This document shows, one piece after another, positions 45,849 through 55,618 of a stretch of DNA of 64,000 nt (position 1 is its first letter; every line of letters begins with the position of its first letter). The notes under the pieces were generated by a model. That model did not search any database, was not told where the DNA came from, and saw nothing but the letters and a program-made list of their open reading frames with translations. Position numbers and translations under genes: made by a program. This DNA comes from Kalaharituber pfeilii. Its lineage: Eukaryota; Ascomycota; Pezizomycetes; Pezizales; Pezizaceae. Location of the stretch: NCBI GenBank assembly GCA_015179045.1, contig WHUZ01000012.1:1302001-1366000 (forward strand). The letters are read 5' to 3'.

Positions 45849-47192
45849 TGAGGAGATTGCTACAGAAAAAATGTTGGAGGTGCAATGAGTGATGGCGGAC
45901 TCCTTGATGCTTGGTGACCCCGAAGTTTTGAAATGGTCTAAAAGTTGTAAATCTTGGCAGGAACTATTGTGATGCGCCAAGGCTGGTTTGCAGGATGGTA
46001 CTGTACACAAGATGCCTTACCCTCAACTGCAATTGGGTTCCTGTTGGACCATGTGATTGCAGTCGGAGGATCTGCGACGGGAAATCGAACTCGGGGTAAG
46101 TTACAGGAATGCACGAAATAATAATAATAATAATTCTTTGGGATCTAAAGTCGTGCGGTAATTGACGATCTAGATGATGCAGCGATTTTGTGAGGTCTCA
46201 AAATTGTATGTTACAGAAGCACCCAATTCCACAGAAGCACCCAATTCCACTATCGTTATTCACTACCATTGGTGACGTCGGGCAAAATTAGAGTCAAACA
46301 AGACTCAACTAGAAACCGCATCTTCAAGTATCAACTTCAGCGATAGCTGTCTGCATGCACGCGATGATGCATGTCAATGATGCTACCTGTGAAGATATGT
46401 CGGGTGGGGAGGCCATGCTAGGCAATTTACTAAGTACTCCGGAGTCCGAACGTTACTTACAGTTTCTGTTCTTTGGCAATTGAGATTTGCATGCGCCTCA
46501 TCCTACATGGTGCCGTTCGCAGAAACTTCCGGCGGTGCAGAAACTTCTACTGTAACGTGAGTGAACTCTTGCCAATTGCTCCTTCTGACTGTCACATTAG
46601 TCTAAGGGAATTCAGGTGCGAGGTTACCTGCGGCTTCCGAACCTTCGCCGGCCACCTTCCCTCAGGTAGAAGTTTCTTTAGGACGAACCAATTCGCAATG
46701 CAATATTTTAAAGTCACTCTTCTCTGTTCCGGCATTGGTATGCTAAGTGGATTAATAGGATCCTTTATGCCCTCGGCTTACACAAGTGGATGCGAAAAGT
46801 TTATCGTCCTGTCTCGCCGGATATCGCTGGTATGATCATGAAAGTCAAAGAAATGGTACCGGTTTCCGATGTATTGACTCGACACGAGCAACATGAATTA
46901 AGAAAGCCATCAAAGGGTTACTACGTTGAAACACGAGCAACGTAAGCTGAGCGGATGTGAAAGCAGTGGTTGAGCAGTGTGGGAATTGTAGATGGATGGA
47001 GATAACTTACCAGCCATGAACATATGAGAGGAGGAAAATATTGCATTTGGATACTTGCTGAAGGAACCAGTGGTGGGCCAGGCCTCGAACATGATGACTT
47101 CATGGCTGCAGAAGTTCTTTTGAGAAGGGGCCTAGCTGTACATAAAATTTTAACATGAATTATACCAACACTGCATTACGCACCACTGTTTC
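45849..47192. other. 5' region of the helicase gene and unassigned sequence
   Basis: Promoter space for the helicase, an (AAT)n run near 46119, and a perfect two-copy 18-bp tandem repeat acagaagcacccaattcc (46213-46248). Frames at 46473-46835 and 46910-47103 have no motif support. Confidence 0.5.
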
Positions 47193-48175
47193 TACGTGCA
47201 ATTCCTATACGCCTGTCGCTCCTCACCATGATGACCAAGCGCACAATGAGGCAGCTTCCGTAGAAACTCCTGGATACTCCTGCTCCAGCCATTCATTAAT
47301 TTATGCCACCCCCCATTTTCTGAAGTCAAAAAAAGCTCAATATTGTCTTTGGTTTCCCCAGCCAATTCCTGAATCGAATTCTTTGCATCTTCATTTTCCC
47401 TGTTCCATTCCTCCCCAATTGACATATCCTTTTCTTTAATGTCTTTAATCGCAGATTGAAACTCTGCAACTGCTTTCAGCAAGTCCAATGAACCGGACTT
47501 TAGTGCTCTATGATTAGACTGAAAGGCATTGTAAACAGGATCAGACTCCGGTTCTAAAGCATCAATATCTTGAACTTGAAATATCGACGAAAGAGATAAA
47601 CGGAGGCTTTCTCGAGTTTCCTCCCTAAATTTCCTTTAACAACTGAAAATAGTAGGTCTCTGACAGATTTACCTTTTCTTTTTTCGTCTTGTCAAATTCA
47701 TGATTGATTTGCTCTCTTTTCCCCTCACCCTATCTTTAAACTTAGAGATATTGGACTTTGTGGCAGCACATTTAAATGACTGCAGTTTCAAGACTAACAA
47801 AGCAATTTAGTACATGTTTATCTTGAAGAATTTCATACTTCTCTATGCTCACGCTGCTGCTGTAAGTGTAAGGGGATCGGGACACTATGAGTTATCCTTA
47901 TTGTCAGTACTTAACTGGAACCCCTGTTACTCCAATGCTTACTCTGTCATCTCACTACCACTTTCTAATCCTGCTTCATTTTGGTCAGGGCTCTCTTGCC
48001 ACTTGTGGCGTCGTTGACCTGTTTTTGGGGCAGCTTTTCTGCGTTTACTGGCACCGCCTTCCTTGCAGCCACTTGGCGGTTCCATTTTTCTTCTCTTAGG
48101 AAGAGGATATTTCCTGGAAGGCTCAACAAACTTGTCGTCAGCTGCTGGTAGAAAGGTCAGCAATCTCTTGAACAT
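47192..48175 (-). CDS. Predicted basic/coiled-coil nuclear protein (unrecognised)
   Basis: A tentative model with an ATG at 48175. Exon 1 encodes MFKRLLTFLPAADDKF, then PLPKRRKMEPP and ASKRRKAAPKTGQRR, two basic nuclear-localisation-like clusters. A middle piece at about 47680-47800 reads VLKLQSFKCAATKSNISKFK and DRVRGKESKSIMNLTRRKKK. It splices (GTAAAT...ATTTAG) to REETRESLRLSLSSIFQVQD and DIDALEPESDPVYNAFQSNH. After that come a helical stretch (LLKAVAEFQSAIKDIKEKDM), ETKDNIELFLTSENGGWHKL and MNGWSRSIQEFLRKLPH, to a stop at 47192. The donor of the first intron is uncertain (GTCAAC or GTAGTG both fit the phase). The 3' end may continue through another intron. I do not recognise the family. 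Confidence 0.4.
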
Positions 48176-49251
48176 AGTTATAAAGGCATGTCAAAAACCC
48201 TACCGGCCGTAGACCGGTTGTTGCTAGGGCGGTGTCCCATTTCAGGTCGCCTTGAAGCCGTCCGGAAAGTATATTTGATCTAAGCGGGCTCTAATTGATA
48301 ATGGATGAGTTGTTACAGCGCTTGGGCAAGCCTTTCCAGTTCGTGTGACTGCACAAACTACATAAGTACATAAGAGGTTCTTAAAGTAAGCGCCATGAAA
48401 GTGACAAAATTTCTGTTACCGTTTTTGACCCTGTGCTAGTCTGGTTGACTCTGTGCTGTATACTTTTGGTCACGTCCTATCCAGGTAAGGGTTCATATGG
48501 TCGTGAAAACCGAACTAGCAGGGCTGTAACTTCTAAGACTGCGGGCATCCAGCGCAGGCACGAGGCAGGAAATACAGGTTCCGCTGGAATTACACATGAA
48601 CCAGATAATCCAGGCGGAAGCATTCAAGTTAAGAAGTACTAAAAGAACAATTATATAGGTAAGTGCTAGTACTAAACAGATAGATCCAGTTATGTACTCC
48701 TGTGTACAAAATGTGCACCTTCGATTTTTGAGAATGTGGATATAATTGCTTTGTAACTCCTTCCGTAAACTGCAATGTGACTACTGTATCTTGTAGATAC
48801 GATCTTTGAATTTGATGATACCTGATTTAATGAGCTATTCGCAGTTTCACCATATAAGTTGCTTACACATCTTGTAAAATACATTAATCTATTTGCAGGG
48901 AGAAACTGAAATGAGATTAGAAGCTGAAAACAACATGCATTCTAGACAAGACTCAGTAAAGAAAATTACGAGGAAAGAAAGCCCCAGAACAATATATTTG
49001 CTAATTGTGCTTTGTCTATTTGAAATTGCATCCCCAGGCATACGATGGTACTGTCGCAGGAGCTAATGCATTGTTTCAAAAAGCAAGATCAACATAAAAA
49101 CGCCGATTCTCCAATAATAACACCGTAACCTGAGAAAAGTAAAGCTGCAGTCATGAGCATAATAAGGGACTATTCCCACGACGAGCGGGTAAGTTACCGC
49201 ACTGGAAGCAATCCGCAAGCAAAAGATGGTTCTCCGGACCCGTAACAAACC
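48176..49251. other. Intergenic region
   Basis: About 1 kb between the predicted coiled-coil gene and ISA1. A frame at 48433-48642 has a hydrophobic start but no ATG. No other feature recognised. Confidence 0.5.
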
Positions 49252-50053
49252 TCAGTTACCAACTGAGAAGCTCTCGCCACACCCACATTGCTCCTCTAAA
49301 CGATAAATAGTCAGCCTTTGCCCTCGAAAAAAAGGGTTGAACTCCCTTACTGATATTAGGATTTTTGAAGACGAATCTCGCACTTAATTTGTCTTCAACC
49401 CAATCCATCTCACTGCCAATAATACTGAATAATGCTTTAGAGTCGATCAGCACTCGTACACCGTCCTGTACTACCTCCTCATCAAATTTTCCAGGCTTAT
49501 CCACGTATTCAAGATGGTACGCAAGCCCTGAGCAACCTCGATTCTTCACACCTACTCGAATGAGCTTGGGATCGGGAGAATCTAACAATTTGCGTAGCTG
49601 CGATATGGCCGAACTGGTGAGCGTCATTGCTGCCTTTCTTGGGGTTCGAAGTCGTGAGGGACGAGGTGCCGAAGTAGGCTCTTGCGGCGTTTTCACGAGA
49701 CTTGAAGCAGCATTTTTAGATTGAGATTGTGGTGAGGGTGTTACTGAAGGCCGCATGGTGGCTTGTGAAGGAACGTTGAATACATTATGTCCCGTTAATG
49801 ACGATAGGGGAGCATCGGCATTTCTTGGAGGTGGAGCCCCAGCTTCGATGAGGTTAAGAGGCCTATGTGCGGTCACCGTTTGAAGGTAGCGATGTTGTCT
49901 CTTTTGGTCGTCGGTGCTGCTTGATGTTGAAGAGAATATGTGAGAGACTGTGGTATATGAAGCACATGCTATATAACGGCACGAGCTGGGCGCCAACACA
50001 AGTCGAGCCAGAGCTGACGAGGTCTGAGAGCCGAAGACTCTGTGCAGTAACAT
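49252..50053 (-). CDS. ISA1: Mitochondrial iron-sulfur assembly protein ISA1 (A-type carrier)
   Basis: Matrix A-type protein needed for maturation of [4Fe-4S] proteins such as aconitase and lipoate synthase. Exon 1 is 50053-49351 and exon 2 is 49295-49252, 248 residues. A long N-terminal extension (about 140 residues, Ser/Thr/Pro/Arg-rich) includes a likely presequence (MLLHRVFGSQTSSALARLVL). The HesB/IscA domain begins AAMTLTSSAISQLRKLL and contains VGVKNRGCSGLAYHLEYVDK (first ligand Cys), then DGVRVLIDSKALFSIIGSEM, DWVEDKLSARFVFKNPNI and, after splicing, KEQCGCGESFSV (the Cys-Gly-Cys pair). Without the intron (GTAAGG...TTTAG) the frame loses the Cys-Gly-Cys motif. The sequence resembles ISCA1 more than ISCA2. 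No ATG exists in the open frame upstream to 50173. Confidence 0.94.
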
Positions 50054-50741
50054 TTCGTTTGCTTGAGGGGATCCGAATACGGGAAATAAAATGTAGCCGG
50101 TTTCAAGGGGGGTACTGTAAAACAAAAGAATGAACAACAGGCTCGGCTCAGGTGGACGGCAAAAGATTATCAAAGCATAAGCTAAAGGAGACCTTCATGC
50201 TAAGGTACATGCTGATGGCGTTATGGAAGCCACCTTTCTTCCACGCACGTGATCACAATTAAACCAATCATGTTGTTAGCATTTCTACTTTGCTTGGCAG
50301 AGGTCCCCTTGCTACCAAATCTACTGTCATGTGACTCTTCTAATAAGCGCTCACTTCAGAACACGCTAGCAGATACTCCCCCACGAACTCAGAGCAGCAC
50401 TAGAGGTTGTTGAGTGGAGAGGCAATAATAGAGTGGTCGTCGGTAGGGCAGCTGGTACAAGAGGATGTGCCAAATAAAGAGTGAAGTAAAGAGACTGCGT
50501 TTCGTTTGCTATTACTAGGGGTATTCAATGTGGTTTCATTCCCTCTCAGAATAGGAAATTGAATGCTGGTAAAGACTGAAAGAAAGCTCTGCGTTAACCT
50601 AGATTAATAATCGTGATTAAGGTTTTATATAGATATATCTTCAGCAGTTTGATTTGATAATATCATACTATAAAAGCATCACCGGTAGAGGTTGAGTTTT
50701 CCATGATAAATTCTTTTGTGTAGAGGTCAACCCCTAATTTT

Positions 50742-50774
<33 letters not shown>

Positions 50775-51253
50775 ATTATATTCAGAATTGTATTGAAAAA
50801 CACATCTAGTACGTAGTTTTGTGACTGCTGGTGCCTAATACTTTGTTCTCGAATACAAACTTTCAAACCTCTTTGCATTCACGTACAATTAATACTTGGC
50901 GTTGTAGGAAATATCGGCAAAGCACGGTTTACTATACATCAGTGTCTTCAGCATTGACTACTACCAGACATGTTCGGCGGCTAACAGCCGAGAAGCGGGC
51001 ATATTAGAAACCTGCTACAGATGTTCCGACAAGGACTAGATTCTACTGCATGCAAGTATACAACCCTCTGTTGAGAGGGTCAAACAGTTCACTTTAGGGC
51101 TGATGAATATCTACCAACACCTGGGGACGAATATGTACCTGCCGATAAGCCTATGCTCTTGAGCGACACGTGATTACACCCTACATATGCCGACAAAGGC
51201 CAAATGCAGCGATTGATCTCGAGCTTGCAATCCCATTGGTGAAAATTAATAAT
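50054..51253. other. Intergenic region with T28 tract
   Basis: Promoter side of ISA1, then AT-rich sequence with 28 consecutive T at 50743-50770. No gene recognised. Confidence 0.5.
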
Positions 51254-51460
51254 ACATTCGGAGTTTTAAAAGCATACTACAGAAGGCAATCGAAGTAGCA
51301 AAACAAGCGGAACGAGCAAATAATAACAATGAAGCCCAAGAACGACAAGAACAACGGAAGGAAACAAATGAAGAAGCACAGCGCATACGACAAAGTCGCC
51401 GTGATAAACTTCGGGATTTCGTAGCGCAACTACGACCTCGAGGAGTCGTTGGGGGGTAGA
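51254..51460 (+). pseudogene. Possible pogo-transposase C-terminal relic
   Basis: One frame reads NTFGVLKAYYRRQSK, resembling the 'F.PLKRAYGRQ' region of fungal pogo/Tigger transposases. A neighbouring frame continues KAIEVAKQAERANNNNEAQE, then RQEQRKETNEEAQRIRQSRR and DKLRDFVAQLRPRGVVGG to TAG, like the charged helical tail of those proteins. One frame change separates them. It overlaps the 3' end of the minus-strand repeat gene by about 30 bp. The match is weak and by eye. Confidence 0.3.
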
Positions 51461-52770
51461 GAGTCCCTGGATGGGTGATTCATAGGATGTTGTTGAAAAG
51501 CTTGCATCATTTGCCCCATTATTCGTGCAAAATTCTCCATTTGCTTCACTTGTGCGTCTGCATGGATCTGAGCAATTCGCTCTGCCGTGCGGTTGTCAGC
51601 CTCAATTTTCTCTTTCTGCAGCTCAATTTCGGCTTTCAACCTCTTTACTTCTCGTTCATTCTTCAAGGCCTGTTTTGCCTCAAGAAATCGCTTCATTAAT
51701 TGAAGAGGATCTCGCTTTTCGCGATTTGAGTGTACTGCTGCAGGACTGGATGGTGCTGGGCTTGGTGTTGGACTTGAGTGTACTGAGTGCTGATGTGGAG
51801 TTAATGAAGATCGAGGAGGGGTTGGAGACGAGTCAAATTCATTGCCTGATTCAGGTGATGGGGGCTTAGAGAGATCCGGCGGTGGTGCCAGAGAGGCTTG
51901 AGGGTCTTGAGGGAGCGCTGGAGGAGCTGCAGAGGCTGTCGTAATTGGCTCTCTGCTCGCTATCGCCCTCAAATTCGGCCTTGAAGGGGTTTGTATTGTC
52001 TCTCTACTTGCTATCACCCTTAAATTCGGCCGTGGAGGAGCTTGTATTGACTCTCTACTTGCTATCAGTTTTGAATTCTGCCGTGAATGGGCTTGTATTG
52101 ACTCTCTGCTTGCTATGAGCGTTGAATTCGGCCGGGAAGGAGCTTGTATTGACTCCCTGCTTGCTACCACCCTTAAATTCTGCCGCGAAGGGGTTTGTAT
52201 TGACTCTCTGCTTGCTATTACCGTTGGACTCGCGCGCAAAGGGGCTTGTATTGACTCTCTGCTTGCTACCACCCTTGAATTCGGCCGTAAAGGGGCTTGT
52301 ATTGACTCTCTGCTTGCTATCACCGTTGAACTCGGCCGAGAAGGAGCTCGTAGTGACTCTCTGCTTGCTACCACTTTTGAATTCGGCCGTGAAGGGGCTT
52401 GCATCGACTCTCTGATTGCTATCACCGCTGAATTCGACCGTGATCCCCAAATCCCCTCTAATCGCCAGAAAAAAGTGCATTTCCTCTCGAGAGCATCATT
52501 AATTGATTGTTCATTCTCCTCAGGCTTAATACTCCAGCCATTTCTCTCCTGCAATGCTTTCGCCTCCCGCCATGCTTTCTTCATATTCATCGCCTTATCA
52601 CCAATTTTCTTCACAGTGATATGATCATCATTTGCAAACACTTCATCTTTCACATCCTTATGCCAGCCGATTTGTTTGCCCCTTAAAGCCTCTGGATTCT
52701 CTTCCATCCACATCACTAACCGATGCACCTCGTCTCTCGTCCATGGCAAATTGATGCGTTGAAGAGACAT
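51430..52770 (-). CDS. SANT-like domain protein with ten 17-residue tandem repeats
   Basis: Uninterrupted 446-codon frame from ATG at 52770. Residues 1-110 form a Myb/SANT-like unit (LPWTRDEVHRLVMWMEENPE ... KAWREAKALQERNGWSIKPE) with regularly spaced Trp, suggesting DNA binding. Residues 115-284 are ten copies of a 17-residue repeat with consensus (R/T)V(I/V)ASRESIQAPSRPNS. A Pro/Ser-rich linker (about 285-355) precedes a Lys/Glu-rich predicted coiled coil (about 360-420, EVKRLKAEIELQKEKIEADN) and a Met/Gln-rich tail. The layout (SANT, variable spacer, coiled coil) is known from transposon-derived and regulatory fungal proteins, but I cannot name the family. An open frame this long with intact periodicity argues for selection on the protein. 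Confidence 0.65.
   Translation of the reverse strand: MSLQRINLPWTRDEVHRLVMWMEENPEALRGKQIGWHKDVKDEVFANDDHITVKKIGDKAMNMKKAWREAKALQERNGWSIKPEENEQSINDALERKCTFFWRLEGIWGSRSNSAVIAIRESMQAPSRPNSKVVASRESLRAPSRPSSTVIASRESIQAPLRPNSRVVASRESIQAPLRASPTVIASRESIQTPSRQNLRVVASRESIQAPSRPNSTLIASRESIQAHSRQNSKLIASRESIQAPPRPNLRVIASRETIQTPSRPNLRAIASREPITTASAAPPALPQDPQASLAPPPDLSKPPSPESGNEFDSSPTPPRSSLTPHQHSVHSSPTPSPAPSSPAAVHSNREKRDPLQLMKRFLEAKQALKNEREVKRLKAEIELQKEKIEADNRTAERIAQIHADAQVKQMENFARIMGQMMQAFQQHPMNHPSRDSLPPNDSSRS
51919..52428 (-). repeat. 51-bp coding minisatellite, ten copies
   Basis: Each unit is 51 bp and keeps the reading frame. The ASRES core is nearly invariant, while the second half varies (QAPSRPNS, QAPLRPNS, QTPSRQNL, QAHSRQNS). 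The first and last units are most diverged. It is also open on the opposite strand in two frames because the unit lacks stops there. Confidence 0.9.
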
Positions 52771-53517
52771 GCGTGTGATCGCCAGTAGCCTGAATTCGGA
52801 GATACGCAGCGAATGCGCACGATGTGGAACGTTGTGGAGAAGAAAACTTGAAATGCTACTTACGTCTAAATCACGTACTTTTTCCTTCGAAACAGCGCAC
52901 GGTAAGTAACGCCACCAGCAACGAAGCCAATGAGCAACGGGACACAGCCACTAAGGAGCGCCACAAAGGTGCAGTAACAGTAAGTAAGGGGTTATCAGCA
53001 ACCATCTACTCATTTGTGATGGGTGTATTTTTGAAGAGAAGTTAAGGAATAATAATATCTTCCAAGACAGTAGGGATATTGGATTATTTACAGGGAACTA
53101 GAATACATACATATTATGGAACATACTACAGATGAGGTATATTCTATATGTTTTCTTAAAGACAAATTCTCCATCCGAGGGAGCAGGTAACTTCCTACCA
53201 GATGATTTGAAGCGACATGTATATCTTTCATCTGATCTTGTAGAACATAGTTAAAAAAGACAGGTTACATGATATGGTCAGGAAAAATCTCATTTGGTAC
53301 TCCAAATCATATAAGGGATGACGATAATCGCCGAGACTGTAATATTGCAGCAAATCGATGGAGCTTCTGAAACCTAAACCTAGGAGGGAAATCCAATGTT
53401 GCAGAGTTTGCAGGCGCAGCTCCAAGGTGTGTCTTGAAGATCTGGTTCTTAATACTTCTATGTAACTTGGTCGCGGAATACTAGCGGTTGTCACTGAATA
53501 ATTGAGAATGGTTACTA
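52771..53517. other. 5' flank of the SANT-repeat gene
   Basis: No gene or repeat recognised; short frames only. Confidence 0.5.
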
Positions 53518-53591
53518 GCTAGTAAAATATGTATTCGGACAGGGGTAGTAATGCACAACATACGCTATGTCCGAATACATATTTTACTAGC
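53518..53591. mobile_element. 74-bp palindromic Tc1/mariner-type MITE
   Basis: Almost a pure hairpin: GCTAGTAAAATATGTATTCG at the left is mirrored at the right, with TA on both sides (53516-53517 and 53592-53593). The inner part GTATTCGGACAGGGGTAGTA resembles the element at 55283 (GTATTTGGACAGGGATAATG), so both belong to one family. Confidence 0.75.
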
Positions 53592-55282
53592 TACAGTAGT
53601 ATCACACTTTACTATACTTAATTGAGGGGCTTTTAGTGCCTTGGCCCCTTCATTCATTGGCCCATTGGATGGTGGCGCAACTTACCCAAGTTGTCAAAAT
53701 CGACTGGTAAATGGCTGTTCTGGTAAGTAGAGCTCAGTGTAACCTACTTTGCTAATCCGGGTATACACATCTCGATTTGCATCAACCTTCTACAACCACA
53801 AATAACACACACATATCCTATTTATATTTATGTCTTCTTTACATGTCAATTCACCTGGAACATTGTATTGACATAAGAAGTGTATCTTTGGCCATTTCCT
53901 CTAAATCTGAGTTGGAGTCTGCATCTGAATCAAGAACCATGAGCATCATGATAGTTTTTACATTACTCCTAAGCTCTTGCTGTATTACAGCTCTTTGACT
54001 TAGATGGGGCATATCGCATGTAAGTTGATATGCATATATTATGATGATGTGTGGGGCGTTTAGTCGTGGTAATTCATATTTTACTTATAAATTTCGCAGA
54101 GTTGAAAGAGGTACCTCACGGTTCCTGCCTAGTTTGGTTGGCGTATTTTCTCTGATAACTTCTGGTATGGTTGGGGACATCTGTACTCGGATTAAATTTC
54201 GCATCAACTTCAACACTCAAATCACAACTAAAATAAATAGATAAAATTAGTTTCATGCTATACGATGATAAATTAGTGAATGAAAAATAATTCTATAGAG
54301 CGATATCTATTTAATTAATTTTTCTGTACTGGTGATTTGAAAGTCAAAGATGAGCAGTTTTATATGAGAATCGGTCAAATTGTCTAACTATTAAATATAG
54401 TATTGTATAAGCCGGCCTAACCAAAAAGGAAAATCGCTAACCTAAAATAGAATAGTATATACATATCCCCTATGCATATCCTTTTTACCGCTTCGTTTTA
54501 TCTGGTACTTGTCTATGACCTTTATATATATGTGAATGAAACTCCTTAGTACCCTGGGTACGAGAACACTTAGTACCATAAGTTAATCCTTCACTAGAGA
54601 GGATGCGATTCAAAGCCAGCTTGACTCCAAACCTTCTGACCAAGCTCAAATTGGCAAAGCAGGGAAAATATAGAGCTGGCTCTGTGAATTCAGGATGCGA
54701 TTTCACTGGGGTGCCTGGACAATAAGGACAGGGGGATTAGCAGGGGTTCCGTCTGGCTCTATTGATGTGAAAAATATTTGTTTACTTTAACACATATCAA
54801 TCATACGTGCCTTTATACCGATTATACTTATCTTTATACCTGTTCTCGCACTCCTACACATCCACAATGCTATCTGAACATTTGCTAATAGGACTCATCA
54901 GAATGGGGTGGATTAAGCATTCTCTCGATTGTAGGTGCGTTCTCTAGTGCTGTAGCTGAATAGGCAGTAGTGTTCTCGTATGGCATGGAGTTCTCGTGTG
55001 GTATAGAGTTTGTATGTGCATACAATTGATTTTTTTCAGCCAACTTCTACGTACGTACAATTGATTTTTCTATGAATTTGTTAAAGCCACGTTAACTGAA
55101 AAAACACAATTTTCTCAGCCAGTCTGGCTGGCTTTTGACCCATGCTGGCTTTATCGCAAGGGTGTTGATCCGGGGTCCTGGTCGTCGTGCCAGGGCCCCT
55201 GCAAATAGAGCCAGTTGACTTCGCATCCTCTCTACTATATGCATCAATAGACTATAAACAATGATAATAAAAATGATTAATA
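53592..55282. other. AT-rich intergenic sequence
   Basis: Short frames only. At about 55010-55080 CGTACAATTGATTTTT-like sequence occurs twice. No supported gene. Confidence 0.5.
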
Positions 55283-55618
55283 CTAGACAGAAAAATAAGT
55301 ATTTGGACAGGGATAATGCATATTATGCGCTATGCGGTATTTGGCGGAAACTAGCATATTTTCGTATGCTTGGCAGTAAAGAATAGGAACCAGACTAAAG
55401 AATAGGTCCAAATTCATTATGTCAGCTGTCCAAATTTCATCACGTCAGCTGTCCAAATACTTTCTTACATAATGAATTTGGACACCCTATCACGAAATTG
55501 GGACTGTCTTATGGCTATCACCAGCCAAGCATACAAAAATATGCTAGTTTCTGCCGAATACTGCATGGCGCAGAAATATGCATTTGTCCCCTGTCCAAAT
55601 ACTTATTTTTCTGTCTAG
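55283..55618. mobile_element. 336-bp Tc1/mariner-type MITE
   Basis: Long inverted arms, about 90 bp each: the left begins CTAGACAGAAAAATAAGTAT and the right is its complement, with TA flanks (55281-55282 and 55619-55620). The arms share TTTGGACAGGG, GATAATGCATATT, GCTAGTTTC/GAAACTAGC and CCAAGCATAC. The centre contains a second inverted pair built on GTCCAAATTCATTATGT, so the element is a hairpin within a hairpin. Confidence 0.75.

Noticed and set aside
48433..48642. Secreted small protein frame with hydrophobic N-terminus
   Set aside because: It begins at GTG, has no ATG before the hydrophobic stretch and no supporting splice signals.
33940..50053. A functional mitochondrial cluster (GCV2, ISA1, with ALAS and COX16 to the left)
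   Set aside because: The genes are on both strands, separated by unrelated genes and kilobases of repeats, and belong to different pathways; chance is sufficient.
51919..52428. CRISPR-like regular repeat
   Set aside because: The units are contiguous 51-bp coding repeats without unique spacers, in a eukaryotic sequence.
52055..52624. Repetitive frames overlapping the 51-bp repeats in other registers and on the + strand
   Set aside because: They mirror the coding minisatellite of the minus-strand gene, which has the SANT-like head and coiled coil.
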